A stretch of DNA of 64,000 bases from Megaera_A sp049739405 (GCA_049739405.1 JBMGNO010000001.1:4350-68349); one strand, 5' to 3'. Numbered from the stretch's first letter, positions 54,654 through 63,091 are shown. The notes: a model not told the origin generated them from the sequence alone. Program-made: numbers and translations.

Positions 54654-55484
54654 ATGAAAAATTTACCACTAGGTCAAGAAACAACGTATAATTTTAACTA
54701 TGATAACAGCTTACTAGAAGCAATACCACGCGCAATGGGTCGTAAAGCCATTAATATACCTGAATCAAATAATAATTTTCAAGGCGTAGATATCTGGAAC
54801 TGTTATGAAATTTCTTGGTTATTACCAAATGGTGCGCCATGTGTACGTATATTGCGTTTTTACGCAGACTCAACTTCACCTAATATCGTTGAATCAAAAT
54901 CACTTAAATTATACTTTAATTCCTTTACAAATCATCAGTTTGAAAATGAAGATCAAGTGAAAAACATTATAACCAAAGACCTAAGAGCAATAATTGGCTC
55001 TAAGGTTCAAGTAGAGTTGATACCCTTATCTTCTCTTAATGGAAACCAAATTAACAATTTTAATGCCGAATCTATTGACAATGAAGCAGTCGACATTCAG
55101 ATCAACGATTATAGCGTGAATAACAACCTATTATCATTAGAAAACGACAATATTGTTACTGAAGAACTATATTCTAATCTTTTAAAATCAAATTGTTTAG
55201 TAACCAATCAACCTGATTGGGCGTGCGTTTACATCAAATATAAAGGCAAGAAAATTAAACGCAAATCCTTATTAAAATACTTGATATCATACCGTAATCA
55301 TAGTGAATTTCACGAACAATGCGTAGAACATATTTTCACTGATATTATTCAGAAATGCCAACCCGAAGAGTTAACGGTGTATGCAAAATATACCCGCAGA
55401 GGCGGCATCGATATTAATCCTTATCGAACTAACACAGAATATAGTTTAAATAATATTGACCAGTCACGAGGAATTAGGCAGTAA
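54654..55484 (+). CDS. queF: NADPH-dependent 7-cyano-7-deazaguanine reductase (type II QueF)
   Basis: 276 residues, the long (YqcD-type) form made of two T-fold halves. It reduces preQ0 to preQ1 for queuosine in tRNA. Seen: VDIWNCYEISWLLPNG, the substrate motif ESKSLKLYFNSF (80-91), the nucleophile Cys181 in SNCLVTNQPDWA with Asp188, HEQCVEHIF (220-228) and RRGGIDINPYR (248-258). No other queuosine gene is present here, so precursor salvage or genes elsewhere are needed. The stop is followed at once by a dispersed repeat arm. Confidence 0.94.
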   Translation: MKNLPLGQETTYNFNYDNSLLEAIPRAMGRKAINIPESNNNFQGVDIWNCYEISWLLPNGAPCVRILRFYADSTSPNIVESKSLKLYFNSFTNHQFENEDQVKNIITKDLRAIIGSKVQVELIPLSSLNGNQINNFNAESIDNEAVDIQINDYSVNNNLLSLENDNIVTEELYSNLLKSNCLVTNQPDWACVYIKYKGKKIKRKSLLKYLISYRNHSEFHEQCVEHIFTDIIQKCQPEELTVYAKYTRRGGIDINPYRTNTEYSLNNIDQSRGIRQ

Positions 55485-55486
55485 TG

Positions 55487-55503
55487 CAATTTAATTTACT
55501 ATA
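55487..55503 (-). repeat. arm of the TATAGTAAATTAA family behind queF
   Basis: CAATTTAATTTACTATA on the plus strand starts 3 bases after the queF stop and is identical to 26988-27004. Confidence 0.65.
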
Positions 55504-55506
55504 CTT

Positions 55507-55530
55507 AAAGGGTTAGAAAACTTTTGGCGC
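55507..55530 (+). repeat. 24-bp dispersed repeat, copy 1
   Basis: Matches 62946-62969 in reverse orientation at 22 of 24 bases. It ends in CTTTTGGCGC and sits directly after the repeat arm at 55487, so the two may be parts of one element. Confidence 0.65.
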
Positions 55531-55552
55531 TTCAACTAGTGAACGCCGCGCA

Positions 55553-56596
55553 TCAATCATTATAAATATAGCTAGTTTTATAATAACTAACAACATGTGA
55601 CCATAATATATTAAGAATACCAGCAACTGGTAGGGCAAAAAATATTCCTACAAAACCAAATAAATTTGCCGACAATAAAACAGAGAATATCACCCAAAGT
55701 GGGTGTAATCCGAGCCTGTTACCTATGATTTTAGGTGTTAAGAAATATCCTTCTAATATATGAGCCATGACAAATAATGTTGTTGCATAACCCATTTCAA
55801 CACCAATACCAAACGACACATAACAACTACACATAATTAATATATATGAAATAAAAGCACCCACAAACGGTATTAATATCAGTAATCCAGCGCATAGAGC
55901 AAGCAATATCGCAAAATCAACACCAAGAATTGTTAAAAACACCGCATAATATACCATCAAAATCAAGCAAATATTCAACTGACCTCGAATATAAGCAGAA
56001 AGCAAACGGTTAATTGAGAGAAATATTTCGCGAGTTTTATCTTGTTTTTTTAGCGGTAATATAGATTCAACTGATTTTACCATTTTCGGCCAATCTAGCA
56101 GGAAGTAATATAAAATAAAAGGCACTAATACACATATAGTAAAAAAATTAATCGTTGCCATAGTGTATTGCCACAAATGATTAGCCATAGCGGAAAAAAT
56201 ATTTACTACGTTATTAGTGATTTGTTGTGCATAGTCTGAAATTTGTTGTGCCACATCTGGATTAATGGTTTCAATTTTTAATGACCAAAAACTAATGGCT
56301 TGATCAAAATTATCTTTATATTTTGGTAATTTTTTAATAAATAAAGCGATTTGGTGATAAATAATTGGACTAATTAATATAAATAAGGTGATTACAATAC
56401 TTAAAAATAGTACAAATATATAAAATACAGCTCTGCCTCTTGGTGTATTAAATTTTTTGCAGTAACTATCAACAGCTGGCTGTAGCATGTATGCAAAAAT
56501 AAATGCTATCAAGAATGGGGTAATAACATCTGATATAATATATATGATAGTTGTCAATACAATAAATATTGCCAACCATGGGAAAGTTTTGTACAT
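55553..56596 (-). CDS. AI-2E/PerM-family membrane permease
   Basis: 347 residues with about seven to eight helices arranged as in the AI-2E (PerM/YdiK) family: an N-terminal helix cluster, a helical soluble stretch (about 75-135), then C-terminal helices. LLILIPFVGAFISYIL and LTPKIIGNRLGLHPLWVIFSVLLSANLFGFVGIFFALPVAG are family hallmarks. Members include sodium/proton antiporters and exporters; function here is open. The lipoprotein gene lies 4 bases upstream on the same strand, so they are probably co-transcribed. Confidence 0.85.
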   Translation of the reverse strand: MYKTFPWLAIFIVLTTIIYIISDVITPFLIAFIFAYMLQPAVDSYCKKFNTPRGRAVFYIFVLFLSIVITLFILISPIIYHQIALFIKKLPKYKDNFDQAISFWSLKIETINPDVAQQISDYAQQITNNVVNIFSAMANHLWQYTMATINFFTICVLVPFILYYFLLDWPKMVKSVESILPLKKQDKTREIFLSINRLLSAYIRGQLNICLILMVYYAVFLTILGVDFAILLALCAGLLILIPFVGAFISYILIMCSCYVSFGIGVEMGYATTLFVMAHILEGYFLTPKIIGNRLGLHPLWVIFSVLLSANLFGFVGIFFALPVAGILNILWSHVVSYYKTSYIYND

Positions 56597-56600
56597 AAGA

Positions 56601-56834
56601 CTAATATTTTATATCTTCAAGCAAAGCTTTTTCATATTTTGATAAAGATTCTTTCTTTACATTAGATTGCACTGATTTATTTTGCAAATACGGGGGAACT
56701 TCTAAGGTTTTATTCTTAGAAACCTGGTATTCATCAGGCATTGTTTTCTTTATACCTAGTTTTGTTTGCATGTCGCTAGAACACCCAGAAATAATAATTG
56801 TAGCAATCATTGCTATATAATGCTTCATAATCAT
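56601..56834 (-). CDS. small DUF3035-like lipoprotein
   Basis: 77 residues. A lipoprotein signal ends in IISGC with the modified cysteine near residue 18. LGIKKTMPDEYQVSKNKTLEVPPYL follows, matching the alphaproteobacterial DUF3035 motif (G-x-x-x-x-x-PDEf-V ... L-x-x-PP). Two ATG codons (56834 and 56828) are possible. DUF3035 proteins have been linked to outer-membrane assembly; here the region after the motif is short. Upstream lies the 165-bp repeat element; downstream the PerM-like permease is 4 bases away. Confidence 0.7.
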   Translation of the reverse strand: MIMKHYIAMIATIIISGCSSDMQTKLGIKKTMPDEYQVSKNKTLEVPPYLQNKSVQSNVKKESLSKYEKALLEDIKY

Positions 56835-56943
56835 GGCTTAAATATATTTTATTAAAATAATAAAATATATCACCTGCTATAGCAAGTATTATTTATATTT
56901 TTAACAACAATTAATTATAAATAATATTAACAATTCAACTAAT

Positions 56944-57108
56944 TATAGTAAATTAAACTGAAGTATTGTTGTTTTATAGAAAATATTTTTTAATTCAGTG
57001 ATTAGCTTTCTACCGAATAATGCAGGCCCATTTAAAGGCAAAAAAGCGATCAATTCCTTACAAAAGATGCAGTAGAAAATTGAAGGCATTTCAGTTTAAT
57101 TTACGATA
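56944..57108. mobile_element. MITE-like element with 19-bp terminal inverted repeats
   Basis: A 165-bp unit bounded by TATAGTAAATTAAACTGAA (56944-56962) and its inverted copy TTCAGTTTAATTTACGATA (57090-57108), 18 of 19 matching. No open frame of note inside; the interior is less AT-rich than its surroundings. It ends exactly at the base before the yqgE stop codon. The outer bases suggest a TA target, not proven. No transposase is present, so any movement would need one supplied from elsewhere. Single arms occur at 107, 9659, 26988, 27852, 37603, 39901 and 55487. Confidence 0.65.
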
Positions 57109-57681
57109 TTAGCTTCTAGCCAAGTGAGAGGCAAAAGATTCTCTCTCAATTCCTGTATTATTCAATGCATCTTCCCATTTGTCCTTGGAAGTATCGTTAA
57201 ATATTAAGTCATGATTTGCCTGAGCAATAATCCATAAATTATTACGAATCTCTTCTTCTAACTGGTTTTTACTCCAAGCTGTGTAGCCAACTACAAAAAT
57301 TGTTTTATTCGGACCTTGATTATTGGCAATATCATCTAATATTTGAGAGTTAGAACTAATACATAGTTGACTAAATTGATCATGAACTAATACGTCTTTG
57401 CAATAGTCACTAGAATGCAGAAAAAACCCATGCTTAATATCAGATGGACCACCAATATGAACATCAATATTTAAATTATTTATGCGTTCAATATCGTATT
57501 TTTTGAATATATCTTCGGCTGGAAGTTTATTGATACCTTGATTAAAAATAAAACCAATTGCACCGTTTTCTGAATGATGCATCATGTATATTAGCGATTT
57601 ATTATAAATCATGCCTTCCATAGAAAATGGAGTAGCTACTAATATCTTACCAGTTAGATTTTCAAATTCTTGTGACGGCAT
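57109..57681 (-). CDS. YqgE/AlgH family protein
   Basis: 190 residues, the usual UPF0301 length. LTGKILVATPFSMEGMIYNKSLIYMMHHSENGAIGFIFNQ at the N-terminus, HIGGPSDIKHGFFLHS and FVVGYTAWSKNQLEEEIRNNLW are strongly conserved family blocks. The family has a two-domain alpha/beta fold; AlgH affects alginate regulation in Pseudomonas, but the general role is unclear. Its stop codon abuts the 165-bp inverted-repeat element. Confidence 0.9.
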   Translation of the reverse strand: MPSQEFENLTGKILVATPFSMEGMIYNKSLIYMMHHSENGAIGFIFNQGINKLPAEDIFKKYDIERINNLNIDVHIGGPSDIKHGFFLHSSDYCKDVLVHDQFSQLCISSNSQILDDIANNQGPNKTIFVVGYTAWSKNQLEEEIRNNLWIIAQANHDLIFNDTSKDKWEDALNNTGIERESFASHLARS

Positions 57682-57894
57682 AAGTTATATTCAAAATAAT
57701 TTATAATACAAAATATTGCCGCTTGATAAAAAATACTTTCTTATTTTAGTAATAATTAAAATTAACGTAAAAAGACGGCAATATTTCTACTTACTTTAAC
57801 TATATACTAATGATAATGGCGCAAATCAACATAAATTTGATTCACGCCAATAAATAGTACTGTAATTATGAGTCGTTAAAAACCCTATCTAAAA

Positions 57895-59229
57895 TTATAA
57901 ACTTAACTTAAGACCAGTAATCACAGCTGTACCAACAACCTTTCTTTTTTCAGTAGTTGGGTAAAATTCTGGCTTACCATTATATTCATATCTGGTTACT
58001 TCGAAATAAGGCTTGAAACCATCGTATAATTTATAACTTGTTCCAACAGTAACTGCTTGTGTTGTATTTTTAAACTTATCAGCTCTATAATAATCAACGG
58101 AAACAGATGCAGGACCTTGGCTATAAGCAATTGCCGCTGTGTAGTACTTAGTTTTGCGACCAGCTTTATGATAAGCTTCTGTTGTCAAACTATCACCTAA
58201 AGAACCATAAGATGCCCCATATGCAAAATTACCATAATTCAACACTGCACCAATATTATATGATCTCAAATCTTTTAATTTATGCTCAGCTACCGGAGTA
58301 GTATCTCCTTCATTAGCAAACTCTTTAGCAAAGCCGATTGCTTGACCATACTCACCAGATAAACCGATTTCTAAGTCAACACCATCTGCAAAATTACGGC
58401 TTACAGCCACAGCACCTGATAATGCATTTTTTACAGTATTATCGAATTCGAACCTATCAATTGTAGACGAACCAATTTTCTTTGTTTCTAAACCAGATGA
58501 AGCTGTGTCGATATTATCAGCACCTGTATTTGTTGAATCTGGAGTATAGGCAACACCTATTCTAACTTTTGTTTTTGCTGCAAGATCAAATTTTGGAGAG
58601 TAATATATAATTGATCTAGGAGCTTCGCCACTATATGTTCTGCTATCTAGTTTTGTTAATAACTTATCACTCAAAAATAAATCAATTCCCGTTGCAAATG
58701 TTGGGCTCAGCTTATTTGCTGATGGATCAGTACCATCATTTTGCTTTTGAAATTCAGAAGATTTATTTGAGTATCTACCGTAATTACCAGTACCAGCCGT
58801 AATACAACCAGCTTCAACAATCATCGTAGAAGCAGGACTAACTGACGAACCTAATTCAACTTTACCATAATCAGTTTTAACATAAATGTGAGTGCCATTA
58901 AAGTCGTTGTTATTTTTTCTTCTAGAAGTTGTTGATAACACGATCTTCGCACCATAAGTGACGTCATTAACTTGATTATAAATGTTAGCCGCTAAAGCCG
59001 CTTCATTAAAAAATGCTACTTTATCATTATTCTTCGAGATATTATTTTCACTTTTTGCTAAATGATCTTGGTTACGATAACCTGCTTGAAAATGAGCATA
59101 CCCGTTCAAATCCATGTTTAAAGTTGGTTTTGTAAGTATTCCGTCCTCTGTTGTATCTAAAGCATAAGCTGAAGATCCGAAAATAACAAGACTTGCAGCC
59201 GTTGTTAAAATATAATCCTTCAATTTCAT
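57895..59229 (-). CDS. outer-membrane porin
   Basis: 444 residues from ATG 59229, chosen because GGGT lies 7 bases upstream and the peptide then opens with a clean signal (MKLKDYILTTAASLVIFGSS, cleavage after AYA). An upstream in-frame ATG adds 11 residues that spoil the signal. The mature part shows repeating beta-strands of a 16-stranded general porin: LNMDLNGYAHFQAGYR at the start, DYGKVELGSS, a long variable loop region (about 160-275), and a hydrophobic end VITGLKLSL. It should allow passive diffusion across the outer membrane and may be a dominant surface protein. No coupling to neighbours. Confidence 0.8.
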   Translation of the reverse strand: MKLKDYILTTAASLVIFGSSAYALDTTEDGILTKPTLNMDLNGYAHFQAGYRNQDHLAKSENNISKNNDKVAFFNEAALAANIYNQVNDVTYGAKIVLSTTSRRKNNNDFNGTHIYVKTDYGKVELGSSVSPASTMIVEAGCITAGTGNYGRYSNKSSEFQKQNDGTDPSANKLSPTFATGIDLFLSDKLLTKLDSRTYSGEAPRSIIYYSPKFDLAAKTKVRIGVAYTPDSTNTGADNIDTASSGLETKKIGSSTIDRFEFDNTVKNALSGAVAVSRNFADGVDLEIGLSGEYGQAIGFAKEFANEGDTTPVAEHKLKDLRSYNIGAVLNYGNFAYGASYGSLGDSLTTEAYHKAGRKTKYYTAAIAYSQGPASVSVDYYRADKFKNTTQAVTVGTSYKLYDGFKPYFEVTRYEYNGKPEFYPTTEKRKVVGTAVITGLKLSL

Positions 59230-59498
59230 TTTGTTACCCAAATTTTTATTAAAAATAAACATAATTAAGAAGCAATTTATTTAGCATTTTTTAACACTGA
59301 ATAAAATTTTTTCTATGTCACAAAAAATAATCTATAACAATTTTATTCTTCATACAAGGAAAAAATACTAAAAAGTAAAAAAAATTAAATCTTAAGTTTA
59401 AGGGGAATTAGCTTAAGGGCAACTGATTATAAGCTTAATGCCCATAATGATAGTTAATTATACGAATCAGGAAGAAGTTAACTTTAGGTATTTTAAAG

Positions 59499-59609
59499 TA
59501 ATGGTGAGCCCGCCGGGGCTCGAACCCGGGACACCCTGATTAAAAGTCAAGTGCTCTACCAACTGAGCTACGGGCTCATTATGCTGCAAGCCGTATAAAC
59601 TCACCATTA
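59499..59609 (-). other. 10-bp inverted repeat enclosing tRNA-Lys
   Basis: TAATGGTGAG at 59499-59508 and its exact reverse complement at 59600-59609. In the precursor RNA the leader could pair with the tRNA 3' end including CCA, which would affect processing. Confidence 0.55.
59502..59577 (-). tRNA. tRNA-Lys (anticodon TTT)
   Basis: Acceptor GAGCCCG/CGGGCTC, D-arm TAGCTCAGTTGGTAGAGCA, anticodon loop CTTTTAA with TTT, T-arm CCGGGTTCGAGCCCCGG, encoded CCA at 59502-59504. Its 3' end plus trailer (CTCACCATTA) is complementary over 10 bases to the leader 23-32 bases before its 5' end. Confidence 0.96.
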
Positions 59610-59664
59610 ATTTAAATCACAACGTTCTAGCTATTTGATTAAGCTTCAAACATTTGTGCTTGTA

Positions 59665-59693
59665 TATATGCACGAAAAATTGTACCTTGTCAA
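59665..59693 (-). promoter_or_regulatory. candidate promoter of tRNA-Lys
   Basis: On the minus strand consensus TTGACA (59693-59688), 17-base spacer, CATATA (59670-59665), giving a leader of about 80 bases. Confidence 0.45.
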
Positions 59694-59720
59694 GCAGTTT
59701 TAGAAAAAAATAGGTATTTA

Positions 59721-60449
59721 ATGAATAAATCAAAATTTGTGATTATCATCCCCTCAAGAATTGGTTCAACTAGACTACCCAGAAAACCCTTAGCCAAGAT
59801 AGGAGAAAAAAGTGTAATTGAGCACTTAATTGACAATTTAAAGAAGTTTAAAGATAATTTATATATAGCCACTGACTCACAAGAAATTGCTGATGTAGCC
59901 GTAAAAAATGGTACCAATCCACTGATGACTGGTGAATGCGCGACTGGATCCGATCGTATTTATCAGGCTTTTAATCAAATAGATGATAAAGAGAACATTA
60001 AATACGTGATCAACATACAAGGCGATATGCCTTTTATTAACGACAAGACTATCTCTAATATACTAGAACGATTAGAGCGAAATGATTGCGATATTGTTAC
60101 TGCTATTGCTAAAATTGACGCAGATACCGCACAGAATGCTTCTAATGTCAAAGTAGTCGTTGATAATAACCAAAATGCTATGTATTTTTCAAGAGCAATG
60201 ATTCCTCACGGCGCCAAAGAATTTAATTATCACGTTGGTGTGTACGGATTTAAGACTAAAGCTTTGGAAAAATTTGTGCACTTATCACAAACAGAATGCG
60301 AGAAGCACGAAAGCCTTGAACAATTACGGGCTCTAGAAAATGGTATGAAAATTGGAGTTTTTAATTCAGACGAAATTCCAATATCAATCGACACTCCAGA
60401 AGATTTAAAAAAAGCGATAAATTATTATAACTCTATAGCTAATTCATAA
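59721..60449 (+). CDS. kdsB: 3-deoxy-manno-octulosonate cytidylyltransferase
   Basis: 242 residues; activates KDO with CTP for lipopolysaccharide core synthesis. The N-terminal nucleotide loop IIPSRIGSTRLPRKPLAKIG is decisive. TGECATGSDRIYQAF, NIQGDMPFI and YFSRAMIPHG are further family blocks. AGG 6 bases before the ATG. With msbA it shows the organism keeps at least a lipid A-KDO core. The cca gene follows one base after the stop. Confidence 0.95.
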   Translation: MNKSKFVIIIPSRIGSTRLPRKPLAKIGEKSVIEHLIDNLKKFKDNLYIATDSQEIADVAVKNGTNPLMTGECATGSDRIYQAFNQIDDKENIKYVINIQGDMPFINDKTISNILERLERNDCDIVTAIAKIDADTAQNASNVKVVVDNNQNAMYFSRAMIPHGAKEFNYHVGVYGFKTKALEKFVHLSQTECEKHESLEQLRALENGMKIGVFNSDEIPISIDTPEDLKKAINYYNSIANS

Positions 60450-60450
60450 T

Positions 60451-61665
60451 ATGGCAACCTACTCTAAACAATTAAATTTAGATTCAAGCTCTATAGTGCA
60501 CATAATTAGCATAATAAGTAAAGCTAAAGGCGAAGCTAGAATTGTCGGAGGAGCCGTAAGAGATGTACTACTAGGGCATAATCCAACTGACATTGATCTT
60601 GCAACCACTCTGCAACCAACAGAATTAATCAACGCCTTGAAAGAGGCAAAAATAAAGACCATACCAACGGGATTGCAATATGGAACTATTACGGCATTTA
60701 TTAAGGGGCAAACAATTGAAATAACTAGCCTTAGAGAAGACATTAAATGCTATGGCAGAAAAGCGGAAGTAACTTTTACGAAATCTTTTGAACTAGACGC
60801 CAAACGCCGCGACTTTACAATCAACGCCATGAGCTATTGCCCTTTAAAACATGAAATATATGATTATTTCAACAGCATTGATGATTTACAAAACGGCTTA
60901 GTTAAATTTATTGGCAATCCTAAGCAACGTATTCAAGAAGATTACTTACGTATATTGCGTTTTTTTCGTTTTTCAGCTCGCTTTGCAAAAAATATCGATC
61001 AAGATGGATTAAATGCTTGTATTCAAAATAAAGAGCATCTTAGTAAGCTTTCTGGCGAAAGAATCAAAACCGAAATGGATAATATCTTGTCTTTAGAAAA
61101 AACTAGTATTGCTATTAAACACTTGCTTAATAATCAGTTTTTATCAAAAATATATCCTTTTATTCAGCAACAAATTCAATATGATAATATTTCACATAAA
61201 GCGGTTCTTGATTCTGCTCATATATATGATGCAAACGTTAAGCTAATGCTCTATGCTGCAATATTTCGCAATGAGCCCCCTCATATTAAAAACTTAATGT
61301 CGGTCAAATTTTCTCGTAGAGAGTCAATAATTATTTTCAACCTAATTAAAGTAAGCCATCTAAATGAAGAAGAACTACTATACACACTAAAATTAAAATT
61401 GCTTTTGGAAGAAAATTATGCTATTTATTTCGCTTTTAGTGGCGTGTTCGTAGAAAACCCTGCAATAGTCCAAGAATTATTTAATTCATTATTAAATAAA
61501 CCAAAGCCAGTATTTCCAATATCAGGTAATGATATTAAAGAAATAGGTATTAACGGTGAAGAAATCGGCAAAACTATGAATTATTTAAAAAAGATTTGGA
61601 TAGATAGTAACTTCTCTTTAAACAAAAAAAACTTGACTAAAATGATAAAAGACTTTAGCTTTTGA
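60451..61665 (+). CDS. cca: CCA tRNA nucleotidyltransferase
   Basis: 404 residues, class II poly(A) polymerase/CCA family. Head domain with ARIVGGAVRDVLLGHNPTDIDLATT (catalytic D-x-D), TGLQYGTITAFIKG, and FELDAKRRDFTINAMSY. Neck with QRIQEDYLRILRFFRFSARF. It builds or repairs tRNA 3' CCA; the three tRNAs in this window already encode CCA, so repair is the likely main role. Coupled to kdsB with one base between them. Confidence 0.95.
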   Translation: MATYSKQLNLDSSSIVHIISIISKAKGEARIVGGAVRDVLLGHNPTDIDLATTLQPTELINALKEAKIKTIPTGLQYGTITAFIKGQTIEITSLREDIKCYGRKAEVTFTKSFELDAKRRDFTINAMSYCPLKHEIYDYFNSIDDLQNGLVKFIGNPKQRIQEDYLRILRFFRFSARFAKNIDQDGLNACIQNKEHLSKLSGERIKTEMDNILSLEKTSIAIKHLLNNQFLSKIYPFIQQQIQYDNISHKAVLDSAHIYDANVKLMLYAAIFRNEPPHIKNLMSVKFSRRESIIIFNLIKVSHLNEEELLYTLKLKLLLEENYAIYFAFSGVFVENPAIVQELFNSLLNKPKPVFPISGNDIKEIGINGEEIGKTMNYLKKIWIDSNFSLNKKNLTKMIKDFSF

Positions 61666-61846
61666 TTTCGAAAACTTAACGAGTGATCGCTTAAAAGGCC
61701 ATAAGGGAAAAATTACATTAACCGATCATGGTAATAGTGGTATTGAGAAAGTACTATTGAATTTTAAGAATTGTCGAGAACTTGATATTAGCGACCTTGA
61801 GAACCGCGACTTAATTGAATTATCAGGCGATGATTTAATTAGTTAG
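61664..61846 (+). pseudogene. start-less gene fragment downstream of cca
   Basis: An open frame of about 60 codons beginning within the cca stop region and ending at TAG 61846. It has no ATG or GTG. The peptide is protein-like: DFENLTSDRLKGHKGKITLT, then DHGNSGIEKVLLNFKN, CRELDISDLENRDLIELSGD. The alternating strand-turn pattern with Asp-Leu pairs recalls repeats in large secreted or RTX-type proteins, but no family is claimed. GC content is higher than in nearby spacers. Probably the remnant of a larger gene. Confidence 0.4.
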
Positions 61847-61883
61847 AAACAACTAGAAAATTAATTAATAATTACAAAATAAA

Positions 61884-62720
61884 ATGAACAAAATCATTGT
61901 TGCTATTTGTCTTATCCTGCAGAGCACGACTATATTTGCAAAACCAATTAAGATAGTGACAAGCACAACACCAGTTGCTGCAATAGTCTCAATGATTTTG
62001 CCACAAGAGGCAAAAATTGAAGCAATCAATATTAGTAATGGTTGTCCTCATCACTACCAAGGCAAAATTAGCGATCGTCAAAAATTAAATAATGCCGATT
62101 ATTTTATTTATATCAACAAGAAATTTGATAGTTTTGCCGTTAGAATGCTTAATCATTTCAATGGAGAAATTATTCAAATTAGCGATATATCTACGGTGAA
62201 TTTTGCAAGTGACTATAATGATAAAAATTGGCACTTTTGGCTTAATTTAGATAATGTTCTTACCGTACAAAAACATGTGGCAGAGTTACTAATCAAACAT
62301 CACCCACATTTAGAACAAGAAATTCTAGAAAAACAAAACTTAGCTAAAAAAAAGATAACTAGCCTTCAGCTTTCTGCTAAGAATGTTTTCAACAATTTAC
62401 CTACTTTATTATTAACAAACGACTCTCTAGAGCATTTATTTATTAAAAATAATATAAAAATATCTTACTTTAAACAGCAAAAACTGTTAAGCTTAAAACA
62501 ATATCAAGACCTACAACATATTTTAACGGATGGGACTAAATATTGTATAGTAACTGACAGCGACCAAAAACGAGAATTATATAATCAATATAAACATCCC
62601 GTAATTGCTCTAAATTCAGAAAACTGGTCTGTAAGTAATGATTTTGTAGATTACAGCTATATGTATGAAAAACACTATCTTGAGATATTAAAAAAGCTCA
62701 AAGGGTGTAATTTAAATTAA
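61884..62720 (+). CDS. znuA: zinc ABC transporter substrate-binding protein
   Basis: 278 residues with a signal peptide (about 1-19, ending IFA-K). The cluster A-1 fold shows NGCPHHYQGKISDRQKLNNADYFIY with metal ligands at His56/His57, and NWHFWLNLDN with His117. The long histidine-rich loop of many ZnuA proteins is missing, as in some Rickettsiales. It delivers periplasmic zinc to ZnuB/ZnuC, encoded about 38 kb away. No Zur box is evident upstream. Confidence 0.88.
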   Translation: MNKIIVAICLILQSTTIFAKPIKIVTSTTPVAAIVSMILPQEAKIEAINISNGCPHHYQGKISDRQKLNNADYFIYINKKFDSFAVRMLNHFNGEIIQISDISTVNFASDYNDKNWHFWLNLDNVLTVQKHVAELLIKHHPHLEQEILEKQNLAKKKITSLQLSAKNVFNNLPTLLLTNDSLEHLFIKNNIKISYFKQQKLLSLKQYQDLQHILTDGTKYCIVTDSDQKRELYNQYKHPVIALNSENWSVSNDFVDYSYMYEKHYLEILKKLKGCNLN

Positions 62721-62743
62721 TTTTGACTAGATAGTAAATATTT

Positions 62744-62917
62744 ATGATTTTGGCTATTATCTTTGCTGTGCTAACAGCTATCATTTTAATAATTGGTATT
62801 TTTGCAATGGCGCGTGGTGGAGATTTTAACAGAAAACACTCCACTAAATTAATGTCTATGCGCGTTGGCCTCCAAGCTTTGGTATTCATTATATTAATAA
62901 TTTTTTACTTTCTCTAA
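62744..62917 (+). CDS. HIG1-domain twin-transmembrane protein
   Basis: 57 residues: two membrane helices (about 2-19 and 36-56) around the conserved loop ARGGDFNRKHSTKLMSMRVGLQA, the HIG1/hypoxia-induced signature (R-G-G-x-F-N-x-x-x-S-x-K-L-M-x-x-R-V-x-x-Q). Mitochondrial relatives (Rcf1, HIGD) associate with respiratory supercomplexes and cytochrome oxidase. A link to the CoxA/CoxB enzyme of this organism is inferred. It starts 24 bases after znuA, so the two may share a transcript. Confidence 0.85.
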   Translation: MILAIIFAVLTAIILIIGIFAMARGGDFNRKHSTKLMSMRVGLQALVFIILIIFYFL

Positions 62918-62945
62918 AGCCTATGTGCTCAGCTATAGAGTATAC

Positions 62946-62969
62946 GCGCCAAAAGTCTTCTAGCCCTTT
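62946..62969 (-). repeat. 24-bp dispersed repeat, copy 2
   Basis: Reverse-complement copy of 55507-55530 with two mismatches. Confidence 0.65.
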
Positions 62970-63091
62970 GAATATAAGGTTATTATAATAAATTGTATAA
63001 AGTGTATCCTTAATAAAATAAAAGTTTTTATGAAAAACCTTAGGGATTTTAATTAAAAAAAATAATGTTATATATTATCAAATAATATTTT

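Noticed and set aside
54437..54691. An 84-codon plus-strand frame before queF
   Set aside because: It overlaps the pdhA start, the pdh promoter and the first codons of queF in another frame. No ribosome-binding site or family features.
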